Assembly (NCBI GenBank): GCA_903909925.1
Contig: CAIVXR010000115.1
Location: 1-11,189, forward strand
Source of the DNA: an uncultured beta proteobacterium
GTDB lineage: Bacteria; Pseudomonadota; Gammaproteobacteria; Burkholderiales; Burkholderiaceae
Reading direction: 5' to 3'
DNA: 11,189 nucleotides
Shown: positions 1-8,112 of the stretch, piece after piece
How positions within the stretch are numbered: position 1 is the first letter of the stretch
How the letters are laid out: each line of letters begins with the position of its first letter
Program-made: the position numbers and the translations under genes
The notes under the pieces: model-generated
The model's input: only the letters and a program-made list of their open reading frames with translations
The model's database searches: none
Told to the model about the DNA's origin: nothing

Positions 1-788
1 ACATCGATCTGATTTCGCATCTCAGAAGGAAATGGCCCGAAGGGGGCTGAAGCGCGCACGATGGCAATGGCCTGCCGATCTAGCTCAGGATTACCTGAAC
101 TCCGGCCAATCGACAGACCATCCTTACCTTCAGAATTCGTAGTAATGCGTCCTTGATCATCAACGCTCACCACAATCACTAAGCTGCCATATAAAGGACG
201 GCCATTAGCTCGTGGGAAAAATGCGCTCCCATAGGCTTCGATCTTCTGACGCATGGCATCGTAGTAGTGCGCAAACGTCACTGCTTTAGCATTGGCACCT
301 GTTAAGACTTTGCGGCGTGGTTCTCGCCCATCAGCCTGCAAGCGTTTAGCTAGTTCTGCTTCCAGAGAGTTTAGTTGAGGAGCCATCTTTTGATCGTCGC
401 CGCTTTTACGTCCGCCCGAACGAAGTCGCTCTTCACTCAACCTTGCCAACATTTGTTTTTGCTGTTTCTCTAAAACTTCAAGGCGAGCCTCTGCTCCCAA
501 ACGCGCACGATGTAAGGCTGTGGCATCTTGATTTTCAGTTTTGCCGCCGCCCTGTAAATCAGCTTGTGCTAACTTATTGGCTTCTTTAGGGGGTGTTTTA
601 TTGCTGGCATTTACCAACACTACACTCAGAGGTGTATTAAGGCGACGATATTCAATCTCTCCAAAGCCCCAGCGAACCGATAAAAAAATGACGTGGATTA
701 AAAGCGAGACACAAAGCGCCAAGCGGAATGGATGGCGTCGCCAAGCGTTCTGAAAGTAAAGCACTATTTTGCTTAATATTTCAGGCAT
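1..788 (-). CDS. TonB/TolA-like energy transducer, 3' end cut off by window edge
   Basis: My reading of the minus strand from the ATG at 788-786 stays open to base 1 (262 codons), so the C-terminus is missing. A short basic N-terminus (RRHPFR) leads into one membrane segment at about residues 22-39, giving an N-in signal anchor. A periplasmic stretch follows with LVNASNKTPPKEANKLAQ and a GGG (about 57-82). Next comes a charged, probably helical or coiled-coil region at about 95-152. From about 170 there is a TonB C-terminal-like fold (FAHYYDAMRQKIEAYG, then strands such as LVIVVSVDDQGRI, then NPELDRQAIAIVRAS). TonB proteins carry proton-motive energy from ExbB/ExbD to outer-membrane receptors. 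No exbBD or receptor gene is visible here, and the usual long Pro-rich spacer is absent, so a TolA-like or other envelope role remains possible. It starts 16 bp after the ribonuclease stop, with only a weak Shine-Dalgarno, suggesting operon membership. Confidence 0.85.
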   Translation of the reverse strand, partial: MPEILSKIVLYFQNAWRRHPFRLALCVSLLIHVIFLSVRWGFGEIEYRRLNTPLSVVLVNASNKTPPKEANKLAQADLQGGGKTENQDATALHRARLGAEARLEVLEKQQKQMLARLSEERLRSGGRKSGDDQKMAPQLNSLEAELAKRLQADGREPRRKVLTGANAKAVTFAHYYDAMRQKIEAYGSAFFPRANGRPLYGSLVIVVSVDDQGRITTNSEGKDGLSIGRSSGNPELDRQAIAIVRASAPFGPFPSEMRNQID

Positions 789-804
789 TAAGAATCTTGT
801 CGCC

Positions 805-2808
805 TTAGTCTGCGCTACCATCTTCTTGCGCACTAGCTTCCGGCACTTCAACTCTAGCCTCAATCTCCAGCACTCGGACTGCAGCACTCAATTGCAGTAG
901 GTCAATATCTGTTAATACCACCTTGGCACGAGTCATGCGAGGATGACTTGCTAATTCTGGAACAGGAAGATGCAATGGGACTAACTCCACTCTCGACATA
1001 CCTTCTTTCAAATGGCGTACATAGAGGTTTTTAGATTCGCCATCTTGCATAGCCCAACGTAAGCACCAATACTTCTCTAACCTGTCTTGATATTCAGCAT
1101 AAGTTTGATAACAAGACTCAAAGTCTGCCGCAATACCCATCAAAGTAGCATCTTGAGGAGCAAAAGGGGCAACCATCTTTGCAGTTACACCATGCTTTGC
1201 TAAAGCAATCAGTTGCCATTGATTCACTAAATCAGAATAGCGACGCAAAGGAGATGTACACCAAGCGTAATAATCCAAACCTAAACCTTCATGAGGGCCT
1301 GGGGTAGTTTGCATGCGAGTGCGTAAGGGCCCCCAACCTTTTTGAGTCCTAAATAATCCTGGTAAACCATGATCAGCTAAGAGCTGACCGGAAGCGCTAT
1401 TACAGAAAATCATCCATTCGGCAACAATCGTATCCAAAATAGATCCGCGTTGGCGGGCTACGATCTCTACCCGCTCTAAGCCATTAACGTCTTTAATTTG
1501 AAAATAGAAATCTCTCGCTAGGGTATTGGGGTCAATAGGCCCCAACTGTTCTGCACGCAGGCCATTAGCTACTCGCTTTTCTTGGCGGCCGGCATGAAGA
1601 TATTTGGCTGCCTTCCATAAAACTGCGAGCTCTTTACGATAAGAATAAGTGGCGCTTTCATCTATCAAACTCTCCTCGCTGACAAGATGCTCAATATTCT
1701 CTAGCCGTAAGTTGGCAACCATGGGCACCATCTCAGCACGCATTTGAAGAGAATCTCTATTTGCTATGCCTTGCACATCGATATCTACATAGATCGATAA
1801 AGCCGGTCTTGGAGCACCCTCATCTAAAGAAAATTGCTCAATGACAGAATCAGGCAACATCGTAATTTTGTCGCCAGGAAAATAGACCGTCGACATCCGA
1901 CTTCGCGCTACCTGATCCAGGGAGTCATTCTTAGATATCACCAAGCCAGGTGCCGCAATATGAATGCCAATACGATGACCGCCATCTGCCAGCTCTGTTA
2001 CAGATAAGGCATCATCAATTTCTGTGGTTCCAGCGTCATCAATCGAGAAAGCTTTTATATCTGCAAGTGGCAGCTGCGCAATAGCAGCAGCATAAGCATC
2101 TTGATCAACTGCACTAGTCTGAGTATGTGCAGCCCCATTAGGAAAATGTCCCTTGAGAAACATACCTTGGTGATAAGCCAGAGGAGAATCAATTGCACCA
2201 CAACGAATCATTAGTTGCGCGGGAGACTCACCAGTCTCATTGCAGGCGGCTATCAATGCTTTATATGCAGTGGTATTTTTATCGGGAGAAAACAATAACT
2301 GTTGAGCAGAAGACTTGAGTACTTCGGGGAATCTACCAGCCACTAACTCTTGCTGCCAAGAAGACTGCTGCTCCAACTCTTTTTGCTTGCGCTCAAGTGC
2401 AGCTAAACCAGCCTGTAGTTGCTCAAGTGGCGCCCTCTGAAAACGTCCCCGTCCCTTGCGGCGAAAAAATACTGGGGCACCCTGCAAAGCAATTCCCAAA
2501 GAGACTTGCTGAGGAATACTGGCTTGTGCGCCAAAATACTCTTCTGAAACATCGAATAATCCAAACTCTTCATCTGGTGCGCAATCCCAGAGCAGTTGTA
2601 AATCAATCTCTTTAGATAAAGCAGTGGCCTCATTCATAACGGCTTGAGCCTCAGGCTTCTCAAAGCGGAGCCAAACCTCCTTAGCCTTGAGCTTGATCTT
2701 TTTTCCAGTAAGGCTAGTAGCCTGCCAAGACTCAGAATCTCCCGAGCCTGCTGCAGACTGCACTGTGGCAATCTTGATATCACCGCCTTCTTCGTATACG
2801 AGGTTCAT
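805..2808 (-). CDS. RNB-domain (RNase II/R family) 3'-5' exoribonuclease
   Basis: Protein of 667 residues. Members of this family degrade RNA from the 3' end in the cytoplasm, using Mg ions held by an Asp cluster. The cluster is at residues 257-266, SIDDAGTTEIDDAL, which gives D257, E263, D265 and D266. The canonical spacing is D-x5-D-x-DD, so the second acidic ligand is Glu rather than Asp. The second RNB signature, TSPLRRYSD (518-526), carries the conserved arginines but is followed by NQWQL instead of the usual H-R. The N-terminal 200 residues look like a divergent OB/helical region, with a basic stretch RRKGRGR at 116-122. The C-terminus after about 600 resembles a short S1-like strand region. 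The protein seems nearer the divergent organelle/cyanobacterial RNB subgroup than classical E. coli Rnb (inference from memory). Its ATG lies 2 bp after the FabG-like stop, so translation is probably coupled. Confidence 0.88.
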   Translation of the reverse strand: MNLVYEEGGDIKIATVQSAAGSGDSESWQATSLTGKKIKLKAKEVWLRFEKPEAQAVMNEATALSKEIDLQLLWDCAPDEEFGLFDVSEEYFGAQASIPQQVSLGIALQGAPVFFRRKGRGRFQRAPLEQLQAGLAALERKQKELEQQSSWQQELVAGRFPEVLKSSAQQLLFSPDKNTTAYKALIAACNETGESPAQLMIRCGAIDSPLAYHQGMFLKGHFPNGAAHTQTSAVDQDAYAAAIAQLPLADIKAFSIDDAGTTEIDDALSVTELADGGHRIGIHIAAPGLVISKNDSLDQVARSRMSTVYFPGDKITMLPDSVIEQFSLDEGAPRPALSIYVDIDVQGIANRDSLQMRAEMVPMVANLRLENIEHLVSEESLIDESATYSYRKELAVLWKAAKYLHAGRQEKRVANGLRAEQLGPIDPNTLARDFYFQIKDVNGLERVEIVARQRGSILDTIVAEWMIFCNSASGQLLADHGLPGLFRTQKGWGPLRTRMQTTPGPHEGLGLDYYAWCTSPLRRYSDLVNQWQLIALAKHGVTAKMVAPFAPQDATLMGIAADFESCYQTYAEYQDRLEKYWCLRWAMQDGESKNLYVRHLKEGMSRVELVPLHLPVPELASHPRMTRAKVVLTDIDLLQLSAAVRVLEIEARVEVPEASAQEDGSAD

Positions 2809-2810
2809 GC

Positions 2811-3545
2811 TTAAAGAGAGATTCCGCCGCTAACCTCTAAAGCAACCCCATTAACAAAGCTGGCCTCATTACTAACTAAAAATAAATACACATTCGCTAT
2901 TTCTTCGGGAGTACCTAGGCGACCAAGCCAGCTGCGTTTCTCAATATCTTGCAAAATATTTTCTGGCATTGCTTTAACCATTTCGGTTGCAATAAATCCA
3001 GGACAAATTGCATTCACCCGAATGCCTTTAGAGCCAAGCTCGCGAGCCCAAGTCTTGGTAAAGCCAATCACGCCAAATTTAGTCGCTGAATAGTTGGTTT
3101 GACCAAAGTTACCGTATATACCAACAACACTGGAAGCATTCACAATTGCGCCTGATTTAGCCTCTAACATATGGGGAACGATTAACTGCGTGCAATTAAA
3201 GACCCCTTTGAGATTGACATCAATCACCGCGTCAAATTGTGCCTCTGTCATTTTCACCAAACGGGCATCTTGCGTAATACCAGCGTTGTTAATCAAGATA
3301 TCAATACGGCCATGTTTTTGCATCACTTGATCTACCGCCGCCTGAATGCTTGCCCGATCCGTTACATTCATTACGAAGCCTTCTGCATTTGGAATTTTTG
3401 CAGCAGCCTCTTTTACAGACTCTAGATTCATATCTGCAAGAATGACTATTGCACCCTCCTGAGCAAAGCGCTGTGCTGTAGAAAACCCAATTCCTTTTGC
3501 TGCCCCTGTAATGATTGCTACCTTATCTTTTAATCTGTCACCCAT
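2811..3545 (-). CDS. fabG: FabG-like short-chain dehydrogenase/reductase (3-oxoacyl-ACP or acetoacetyl-CoA reductase type)
   Basis: Protein of 244 residues, the usual length for FabG/PhbB. The classical SDR pattern is complete: nucleotide-binding TGAAKGIG (13-20), NNAG (86-89), catalytic Ser139 in SSVVG, Tyr152 and Lys156 in NYSATK, and a PGFIATEM segment (about 182-189). The C-terminus VNGVALEVSGGISL is typical of NADPH-dependent 3-oxoacyl reductases. The expected reaction is NADPH-dependent reduction of a 3-ketoacyl thioester to the 3-hydroxyacyl form, in the cytoplasm. The main fabG of fatty acid synthesis normally sits between fabD and acpP, which is not the case here. This may therefore be a second copy (FabG2) or an acetoacetyl-CoA reductase for polyhydroxybutyrate, and sequence alone does not decide. 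It lies 38 bp after mpl and 2 bp before the ribonuclease. An AGAGAG stretch about 6 bp upstream of ATG is a plausible ribosome site. Confidence 0.92.
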   Translation of the reverse strand: MGDRLKDKVAIITGAAKGIGFSTAQRFAQEGAIVILADMNLESVKEAAAKIPNAEGFVMNVTDRASIQAAVDQVMQKHGRIDILINNAGITQDARLVKMTEAQFDAVIDVNLKGVFNCTQLIVPHMLEAKSGAIVNASSVVGIYGNFGQTNYSATKFGVIGFTKTWARELGSKGIRVNAICPGFIATEMVKAMPENILQDIEKRSWLGRLGTPEEIANVYLFLVSNEASFVNGVALEVSGGISL

Positions 3546-3583
3546 CGCACACTCTCTATTTTGATTTAACTTAGTTCTACCGA

Positions 3584-4981
3584 TTAAGCACTAATCGCTT
3601 TTAATATTTTCTGATGTACGCCACCAAATCCACCATTACTCATTACTAGGATGTGATCACCAGACTTTGCTTCTTTTGCAACTGCATTGACTAGAGCGTC
3701 AAGATCATCAAAAGCATGTGCCTTGTCCTGCTCTTTTACATTGAGTGGTGATAGCACTTGGGCCAAGTCCCAACCTAAAGATTCCTTACCGGTATTGGCT
3801 CCATAGGCAAAAACTTGATCCGCTTGCTCCAAACTACTGGGAAGCTGAGCTTTCATCACCCCAAGCTTCATCGTATTTGAGCGAGGCTCTAATACAGCCA
3901 AGATGCGTGCTTGACCAACACGACGACGTAAACCATCTAGGGTAGTCGTAATTGCAGTTGGGTGGTGCGCAAAATCGTCATAGACGGTAATGTCATTGGC
4001 AACACCAATCGTTTCAAGACGTCGTTTGACATTCTTAAATTGCGCCAATGCACGCGCAGAATCTGTCGGTGAAATGCCAATATGATTTGCTGATGCAATC
4101 GCTGCTAAAGCATTCAATTGATTATGTCGGCCCATCACTCCAGAATCTTGAGCCCATTGCACAGTAGCCACTTCTTTGCTAGCTTTACGCACAATAAACC
4201 CATCATTCTCTCGAGAAATGAATGACCACTCGTTGTTAGACTCATTACCAAAATGCTCTACAGGCGCCCAAGCGCCACGCGTAATCACATTCGCTAAAGC
4301 AGGCTCTTCGCCATTAACAACCAATAGGCCATCACTTGGGACAGTGCGCACGAGATGATGAAACTGGGTTTCAATGGCAGCAAGATCAGCAAAAATATCA
4401 GCATGATCAAATTCCAGATTATTTAGTAAAGCTGTGCGTGGTCTGTAGTGCACAAACTTACTACGCTTATCAAAAAAAGCAGTGTCATATTCATCAGCCT
4501 CGATCACAAAGTATTTACTCTCACCTAAACGGGCAGATACTGTGAAATTAAGTGGTACACCACCGATTAGATAACCTGGTTTGTAACCATTAAATTCTAA
4601 GATCCAAGTAAGCATGGCTGATGTTGTTGTCTTGCCATGTGTGCCAGCAACCGCTAAAACATGTCTGCCATATAAAACTTGTTCGCCTAGCCACTGTGGG
4701 CCAGAGATATAAGGCAACCCTTGATTCAGAATGGCCTCCATCAATGGATTACCACGAGAAACCACATTACCGATCACAAATAAATCAGGCATCGTCTCAA
4801 ACTGTAATAATTGATCCGGTGAAAAACCCTCAATCAGTTTGATACCTTGAGCCTCAAGCTGTGTACTCATTGGTGGATACACGTTAGCATCACAACCAGT
4901 TACACGATGTCCGGCTTGCCGAGCGATTGCGGCAATGCCACCCATGAAAGTACCGCAGATGCCCAAGATATGTATATGCAT
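3584..4981 (-). CDS. mpl: UDP-N-acetylmuramate:L-alanyl-gamma-D-glutamyl-meso-diaminopimelate ligase (Mpl)
   Basis: Protein of 465 residues, a Mur-ligase family member. Mpl joins the recycled murein tripeptide L-Ala-D-Glu-meso-DAP to UDP-MurNAc using ATP, returning it to peptidoglycan synthesis in the cytoplasm. The N-terminal MHIHILGICGTFMGG and GCDANVYPPMS are characteristic of Mpl rather than MurC. The ATP-binding P-loop is GTHGKTTT (113-120). The central Mur domain shows EADEYDTAFFDKRSKF and NNLEFDHADIF. The C-terminal ligase domain contains DDFAHHPTAI and LEPRSNTMK. The start at 4981 is fixed by the conserved MHIHILGICG N-terminus, yet no Shine-Dalgarno precedes it; see the candidate -10 element 6 bp upstream. 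It is the first gene of the minus-strand block. Position of the stop and the 38-bp gap to the next gene suggest cotranscription. Confidence 0.96.
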   Translation of the reverse strand: MHIHILGICGTFMGGIAAIARQAGHRVTGCDANVYPPMSTQLEAQGIKLIEGFSPDQLLQFETMPDLFVIGNVVSRGNPLMEAILNQGLPYISGPQWLGEQVLYGRHVLAVAGTHGKTTTSAMLTWILEFNGYKPGYLIGGVPLNFTVSARLGESKYFVIEADEYDTAFFDKRSKFVHYRPRTALLNNLEFDHADIFADLAAIETQFHHLVRTVPSDGLLVVNGEEPALANVITRGAWAPVEHFGNESNNEWSFISRENDGFIVRKASKEVATVQWAQDSGVMGRHNQLNALAAIASANHIGISPTDSARALAQFKNVKRRLETIGVANDITVYDDFAHHPTAITTTLDGLRRRVGQARILAVLEPRSNTMKLGVMKAQLPSSLEQADQVFAYGANTGKESLGWDLAQVLSPLNVKEQDKAHAFDDLDALVNAVAKEAKSGDHILVMSNGGFGGVHQKILKAISA

Positions 4982-4987
4982 CTACGA

Positions 4988-4993
4988 ATTTTA
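4988..4993 (-). promoter_or_regulatory. candidate -10 element for mpl, possibly a leaderless transcript
   Basis: Read on the minus strand, TAAAAT (5 of 6 matches to TATAAT) ends 6 bp before the mpl ATG. Transcription would then begin at or within a base of the start codon. That agrees with the absence of any ribosome-binding site before mpl. I could not find a good -35 at 16-18 bp, so the call is weak. Confidence 0.25.
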
Positions 4994-4995
4994 GC

Positions 4996-5002
4996 GAAGG
5001 AG
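4996..5002 (+). promoter_or_regulatory. Shine-Dalgarno of the TlpA-type gene
   Basis: GAAGGAG, with 5 bases before the ATG at 5008, is the clearest ribosome site among the plus-strand genes. It fixes that start. It lies within the 26-bp divergent gap, so any promoter for this gene must lie inside the 5' end of mpl. Confidence 0.75.
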
Positions 5003-5007
5003 TTGCA

Positions 5008-5535
5008 ATGAACCGAAGACAATTACTAATCATCTGCGGAATTGGTGTTTTGGCTCTTCTTGGAGGCGTAGTAACTTCGCAATGGATTTCTAAAAGTGGC
5101 TTGGCTAGCGAACCCTCCGTAAAAGCCTTTTTTGCAAACCCTTGGCAGACCCCTGATGGGAAACCTGCCAATAGCTCCCAATGGCAAGGAAAAGTCCTCG
5201 TTGTGAACTTTTGGGCCTCCTGGTGCCCCCCTTGTGTTGAAGAAATGCCCACTTTGGATCTACTTTCTCAAGAGTATTTGCAGCAAAATGTATTATTTGT
5301 CGGCATCGGCATCGATTCGCCCTCTAATATTCGTGAATTTCTCAAAAGTACCCCTGTTTCCTATTCAATTGTGGTTGGTGGCCTAGAAGGAAGTAATCTT
5401 TCAAAGCAAATGGGTAATACCCAAGGAGCCCTACCTTACACTGTGATCATTGACCCTAAGGGTAAGGCCACATATAGAAAATTAGGGAAGATAAGCGAAG
5501 AAGAGCTTAGAAAAGCAATTAAAGATGCTTTATAG
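5008..5535 (+). CDS. TlpA/ResA-type membrane-anchored thioredoxin-like disulfide oxidoreductase
   Basis: Protein of 175 residues. The N-terminus is MNRRQ followed by a hydrophobic stretch at about 7-23 with no clear cleavage site, so it is probably an uncleaved anchor placing the domain in the periplasm. The thioredoxin fold begins at about residue 45. The active site is W72-C73-P74-P75-C76 in FWASWCPPC, and the cis-proline is P143 in GALPYTVIID. The WCPPC motif is typical of TlpA, ResA and CcmG, which reduce periplasmic thiols, for instance in cytochrome c or cytochrome oxidase maturation. The partner cannot be named from this window because no cytochrome biogenesis gene is adjacent. It is divergent from mpl and stands 191 bp before aroQ, so it may be a single-gene unit, although no clear terminator follows it. 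Confidence 0.92.
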   Translation: MNRRQLLIICGIGVLALLGGVVTSQWISKSGLASEPSVKAFFANPWQTPDGKPANSSQWQGKVLVVNFWASWCPPCVEEMPTLDLLSQEYLQQNVLFVGIGIDSPSNIREFLKSTPVSYSIVVGGLEGSNLSKQMGNTQGALPYTVIIDPKGKATYRKLGKISEEELRKAIKDAL

Positions 5536-5726
5536 CGAATGATCCTGCTTTTTACTGACTAGAATTCTCTTTCTTATTGCTCAAAAATAAGGCAAATAGG
5601 GTCTTTAGCCTCAATATCGCCCCCTAAAAATGCCTAGAGTTCCTTTTTTTAGAATCTTGAGAAGGTATACTTCCCCCATAGCATTTGCAGTGATGAATAC
5701 CAAACTGCCTCTAAAAACAGGGATCT
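5536..5726 (+). promoter_or_regulatory. intergenic leader with candidate sigma70-type promoter for aroQ-accBC
   Basis: This 191-bp gap carries no credible ORF. The best promoter candidate is TTGAGA at 5657-5662 and TAGCAT at 5679-5684 with a 16-bp spacer, which would put the transcript start about 36 bp before aroQ. TATACT at 5666-5671 is a competing -10 without a good -35. Upstream, AGGC/GCCT with AAA/TTT at 5590-5611 forms a bulged 7-bp hairpin. A T7 run occurs at 5644-5650, but hairpin and T run are too far apart to be a convincing terminator for the TlpA-type gene. AGGGA at 5719-5723 lies only 3 bases before the aroQ ATG. Confidence 0.35.
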
Positions 5727-6176
5727 ATGTCGAAAAAAGCTTCAATTCTCGTAATTCAGGGCCCAAACCTCAATCTTTTAGGTAGTCGTGAGCCAGAGGT
5801 TTATGGGACAACTACCCTCAACGATATTCATCAAAAGCTGGAAGATTTAGCTAAAGCTCAATCTGTAGACCTCAACACCTATCAAAGCAACCATGAAGGC
5901 GAGTTAATTGACCGCATTCAAAAAGCCAAACAAGATGGGGTGAACTTCATCATCATCAATCCAGGCGCATTTACCCATACTAGCGTTGCCTTGCGCGATG
6001 TTTTAGCTGGTGTAGCCATCCCTTTTATCGAAATCCATTTATCCAATATTCATCAGCGTGAAGAATTCCGCAAACATTCCTATTTATCTGATATCGCTAC
6101 TGGCGTGATTTGTGGTCTTGGCGCCATTGGTTATGAACTAGCGTTGCAAGCAGCGATTGCCAATTTACAAAAATAA
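5727..6176 (+). CDS. aroQ: type II 3-dehydroquinate dehydratase
   Basis: Protein of 149 residues, the normal size for the type II enzyme, a small cytoplasmic dodecamer. It dehydrates 3-dehydroquinate to 3-dehydroshikimate, the third step of the shikimate pathway to aromatic amino acids. The diagnostic N-terminus is ILVIQGPNLNLLGSREPEVYG, with catalytic Tyr26 in the flexible lid. NPGAFTHTSVALRD (78-91) is the substrate-binding region. EIHLSNIHQREEFRKHS contains catalytic His104 and a conserved Arg at 115. The C-terminal GVICGLGAIGYELAL is also typical. Placement directly before accB is a recurrent betaproteobacterial and gammaproteobacterial gene order. The 36-bp gap to accB indicates cotranscription. 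Confidence 0.97.
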   Translation: MSKKASILVIQGPNLNLLGSREPEVYGTTTLNDIHQKLEDLAKAQSVDLNTYQSNHEGELIDRIQKAKQDGVNFIIINPGAFTHTSVALRDVLAGVAIPFIEIHLSNIHQREEFRKHSYLSDIATGVICGLGAIGYELALQAAIANLQK

Positions 6177-6196
6177 GTCAATTTCAAGCATTACAA

Positions 6197-6205
6197 GAGA
6201 GGAAG
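6197..6205 (+). promoter_or_regulatory. Shine-Dalgarno of accB
   Basis: GAGAGGAAG sits 7 bases before the accB ATG. It is a strong purine-rich ribosome site and supports the start at 6213. Confidence 0.65.
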
Positions 6206-6212
6206 TACTCGA

Positions 6213-6683
6213 ATGGATCTGAGAAAACTAAAAACCTTGATCGACCTTGTTTCTGAGTCAGGCATTTCTGAGTTAGAGGTTAATGAAGGTGAAGACCGTG
6301 TAAGGATTGTTAATGCTGGCTCCCCAGCACCTGCTGGTCAAGTAGTTCATGCACATCATCCAGCGCCTGCTCATGCTCTACAAGCTGCTCCTCCAGTAAA
6401 TCTGGCCCCAGCAGCAGCCCCAGTTACTGAAACACCTGCCGGTGAATCTGGCTTTGTAGCACGCTCTCCAATGGTCGGAACTTTCTATCGCGCCCCAAAT
6501 CCAGAGTCTCCCAATTTTGTCAGCATTGGCGATACGGTAAAAGTAGGTCAAACACTTTGCATCATTGAAGCGATGAAATTGCTCAACGAAATTGAGTCAG
6601 AGCACGCTGGCGTCATCAAAGAGATTCTTTGCGAAAACGGTCAAGGCGTTGAATTTGACCAACCGCTATTCATCATTGCTTAA
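6213..6683 (+). CDS. accB: biotin carboxyl carrier protein of acetyl-CoA carboxylase
   Basis: Protein of 156 residues. BCCP carries the biotin that AccC carboxylates and that AccA/AccD use to turn acetyl-CoA into malonyl-CoA. The N-terminal helix-strand region MDLRKLKTLIDLVSESGISELEV (split across residues 1-23) is typical of AccB. An Ala/Pro/His-rich flexible linker spans about 36-75. The biotinyl domain begins near 80. It includes the thumb region SPMVGTFYRAPNPESPNF (85-102) and the biotinylation motif EAMKLL, with Lys122 as the modified residue. The domain ends with GQGVEFDQPLFIIA. It lies between aroQ and accC, with 48 bp before accC. No unusual changes are visible. Confidence 0.98.
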   Translation: MDLRKLKTLIDLVSESGISELEVNEGEDRVRIVNAGSPAPAGQVVHAHHPAPAHALQAAPPVNLAPAAAPVTETPAGESGFVARSPMVGTFYRAPNPESPNFVSIGDTVKVGQTLCIIEAMKLLNEIESEHAGVIKEILCENGQGVEFDQPLFIIA

Positions 6684-6731
6684 TCTTTTAAGCTTCCCTA
6701 CCAATCCATACTCACCTAACTCAGAGCCGAC

Positions 6732-8096
6732 ATGTTCGATAAGATTCTGATTGCCAATCGGGGAGAAATTGCTCTCCGTATCCAACGCGCATGCCGTGAG
6801 TTGGGAATTAAAACCGTAGTGGTCTACTCCACCGCGGATAAAGAAGCGAAGTATGTCAAGCTTGCAGATGAGGCTGTGTGTATTGGACCTGCTCCATCAC
6901 CACAGAGTTATCTCAATATGCCAGCCATTATTTCTGCGGCTGAAGTAACTGATGCTGAAGCCATTCACCCGGGTTACGGATTTCTCTCCGAGAATGCTGA
7001 CTTTGCTGAACGAGTTGAGAAATCTGGCTTTGCTTTCATTGGACCTAAAGCGGAAACAATACGCTTAATGGGCGATAAGGTCTCCGCTAAACGCGCCATG
7101 ATCAAAGCAGGCGTTCCTTGCGTTCCAGGGTCTGAGGGCGCTTTACCCGATAACCCAAAAGAAATTATTACCGCCGCCAAAAAAGTAGGTTATCCAGTCA
7201 TCATTAAAGCTGCTGGCGGTGGCGGTGGTCGCGGTATGCGGGTTGTTCATACCGAAGCAGCGCTCCTCAATGCGGTGAACATGACGCGGGAAGAAGCAGG
7301 GCGCGCCTTTGGCAACCCAGAAGTCTATATGGAGAAGTTTTTAGAAAAACCTCGCCACGTAGAAATTCAGGTTCTGGCCGATACGCATGGCAATGCAATT
7401 TGGTTGGGTGAACGTGATTGCTCAATGCAGCGCCGCCATCAAAAAGTAATTGAAGAAGCGCCTGCTCCAGGCATTGACCGTCGCTTGATCGCTAAAATTG
7501 GTGAACGCTGTGCGGAAGCCTGTCGAAAAATGGCTTACCGAGGCGCAGGAACCTTCGAGTTCCTTTATGAGGACGGCGAATTCTTCTTTATTGAGATGAA
7601 TACCCGCGTTCAAGTTGAGCACCCCGTTACTGAGATGATTACTGGGGTAGATATCGTTCAAGAGCAGATTCGGATTGCAGCTGGCCTGAAGTTAAGTTAC
7701 CGTCAAAAAGATATCGTATTCCGTGGCCATGCCATCGAGTGCCGCTTGAACGCAGAAGACCCATTTAAGTTCACCCCAAGCCCAGGAAAAATTGGCTCCT
7801 TTCATATGCCAGGCGGTCCCGGAATTCGGGTTGATTCTCATGCTTACAGTGGCTATGTCGTGCCCTCAAACTATGACTCAATGATTGGTAAATTGATTTC
7901 TTATGGCAACACGCGTGAGCAAGCAATTCGTCGCATGCAAATTGCCTTATCAGAGATGGTGATTGATGGCATTACTACCAATGTGCCCTTGCACCGCGAG
8001 TTAATGTTGGACCCTAACTTCATGGAAGGCGGTACCAGCATTCACTACCTGGAGCATCGCTTAGAAGAGCAAGCCGCAAGCCGCGGAAAATCTTAA
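6732..8096 (+). CDS. accC: biotin carboxylase subunit of acetyl-CoA carboxylase
   Basis: Protein of 454 residues, an ATP-grasp enzyme that carboxylates BCCP-bound biotin using ATP and bicarbonate. The N-terminal domain starts MFDKILIANRGEIALRI. The glycine-rich ATP lid is AAGGGGGRGMRVV (160-172). Active-site residues known from E. coli AccC occur at identical numbers: Lys116, Lys159, His209, Lys238, Glu276, Glu288, Arg292 and Arg338. They include the metal and bicarbonate motif EMNTRVQVEHPVTE (288-301). RGHAIECRLNAEDP (331-344) is also conserved. The C-terminal 10 residues are variable and charged. The Shine-Dalgarno is weak, consistent with translation following accB. The gene ends 16 bp before the prmA fusion. 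Confidence 0.98.
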   Translation: MFDKILIANRGEIALRIQRACRELGIKTVVVYSTADKEAKYVKLADEAVCIGPAPSPQSYLNMPAIISAAEVTDAEAIHPGYGFLSENADFAERVEKSGFAFIGPKAETIRLMGDKVSAKRAMIKAGVPCVPGSEGALPDNPKEIITAAKKVGYPVIIKAAGGGGGRGMRVVHTEAALLNAVNMTREEAGRAFGNPEVYMEKFLEKPRHVEIQVLADTHGNAIWLGERDCSMQRRHQKVIEEAPAPGIDRRLIAKIGERCAEACRKMAYRGAGTFEFLYEDGEFFFIEMNTRVQVEHPVTEMITGVDIVQEQIRIAAGLKLSYRQKDIVFRGHAIECRLNAEDPFKFTPSPGKIGSFHMPGGPGIRVDSHAYSGYVVPSNYDSMIGKLISYGNTREQAIRRMQIALSEMVIDGITTNVPLHRELMLDPNFMEGGTSIHYLEHRLEEQAASRGKS

Positions 8097-8112
8097 CTAA
8101 TGCGAGTGCCTC

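Noticed and set aside
541..753. 70-codon plus-strand open frame near the left end
   Set aside because: It is antisense to the TonB-like gene, whose minus-strand reading has a membrane anchor and typical TonB segments.
4890..5252. 120-codon minus-strand open frame across the mpl start and the TlpA-type gene
   Set aside because: It overlaps two confident genes, has no recognisable domain, and its hydrophobicity pattern is not protein-like.
5590..5650. Hairpin plus T run after the TlpA-type gene as an intrinsic terminator
   Set aside because: The stem is bulged and AT-containing, and the T7 run lies more than 30 bases beyond it.
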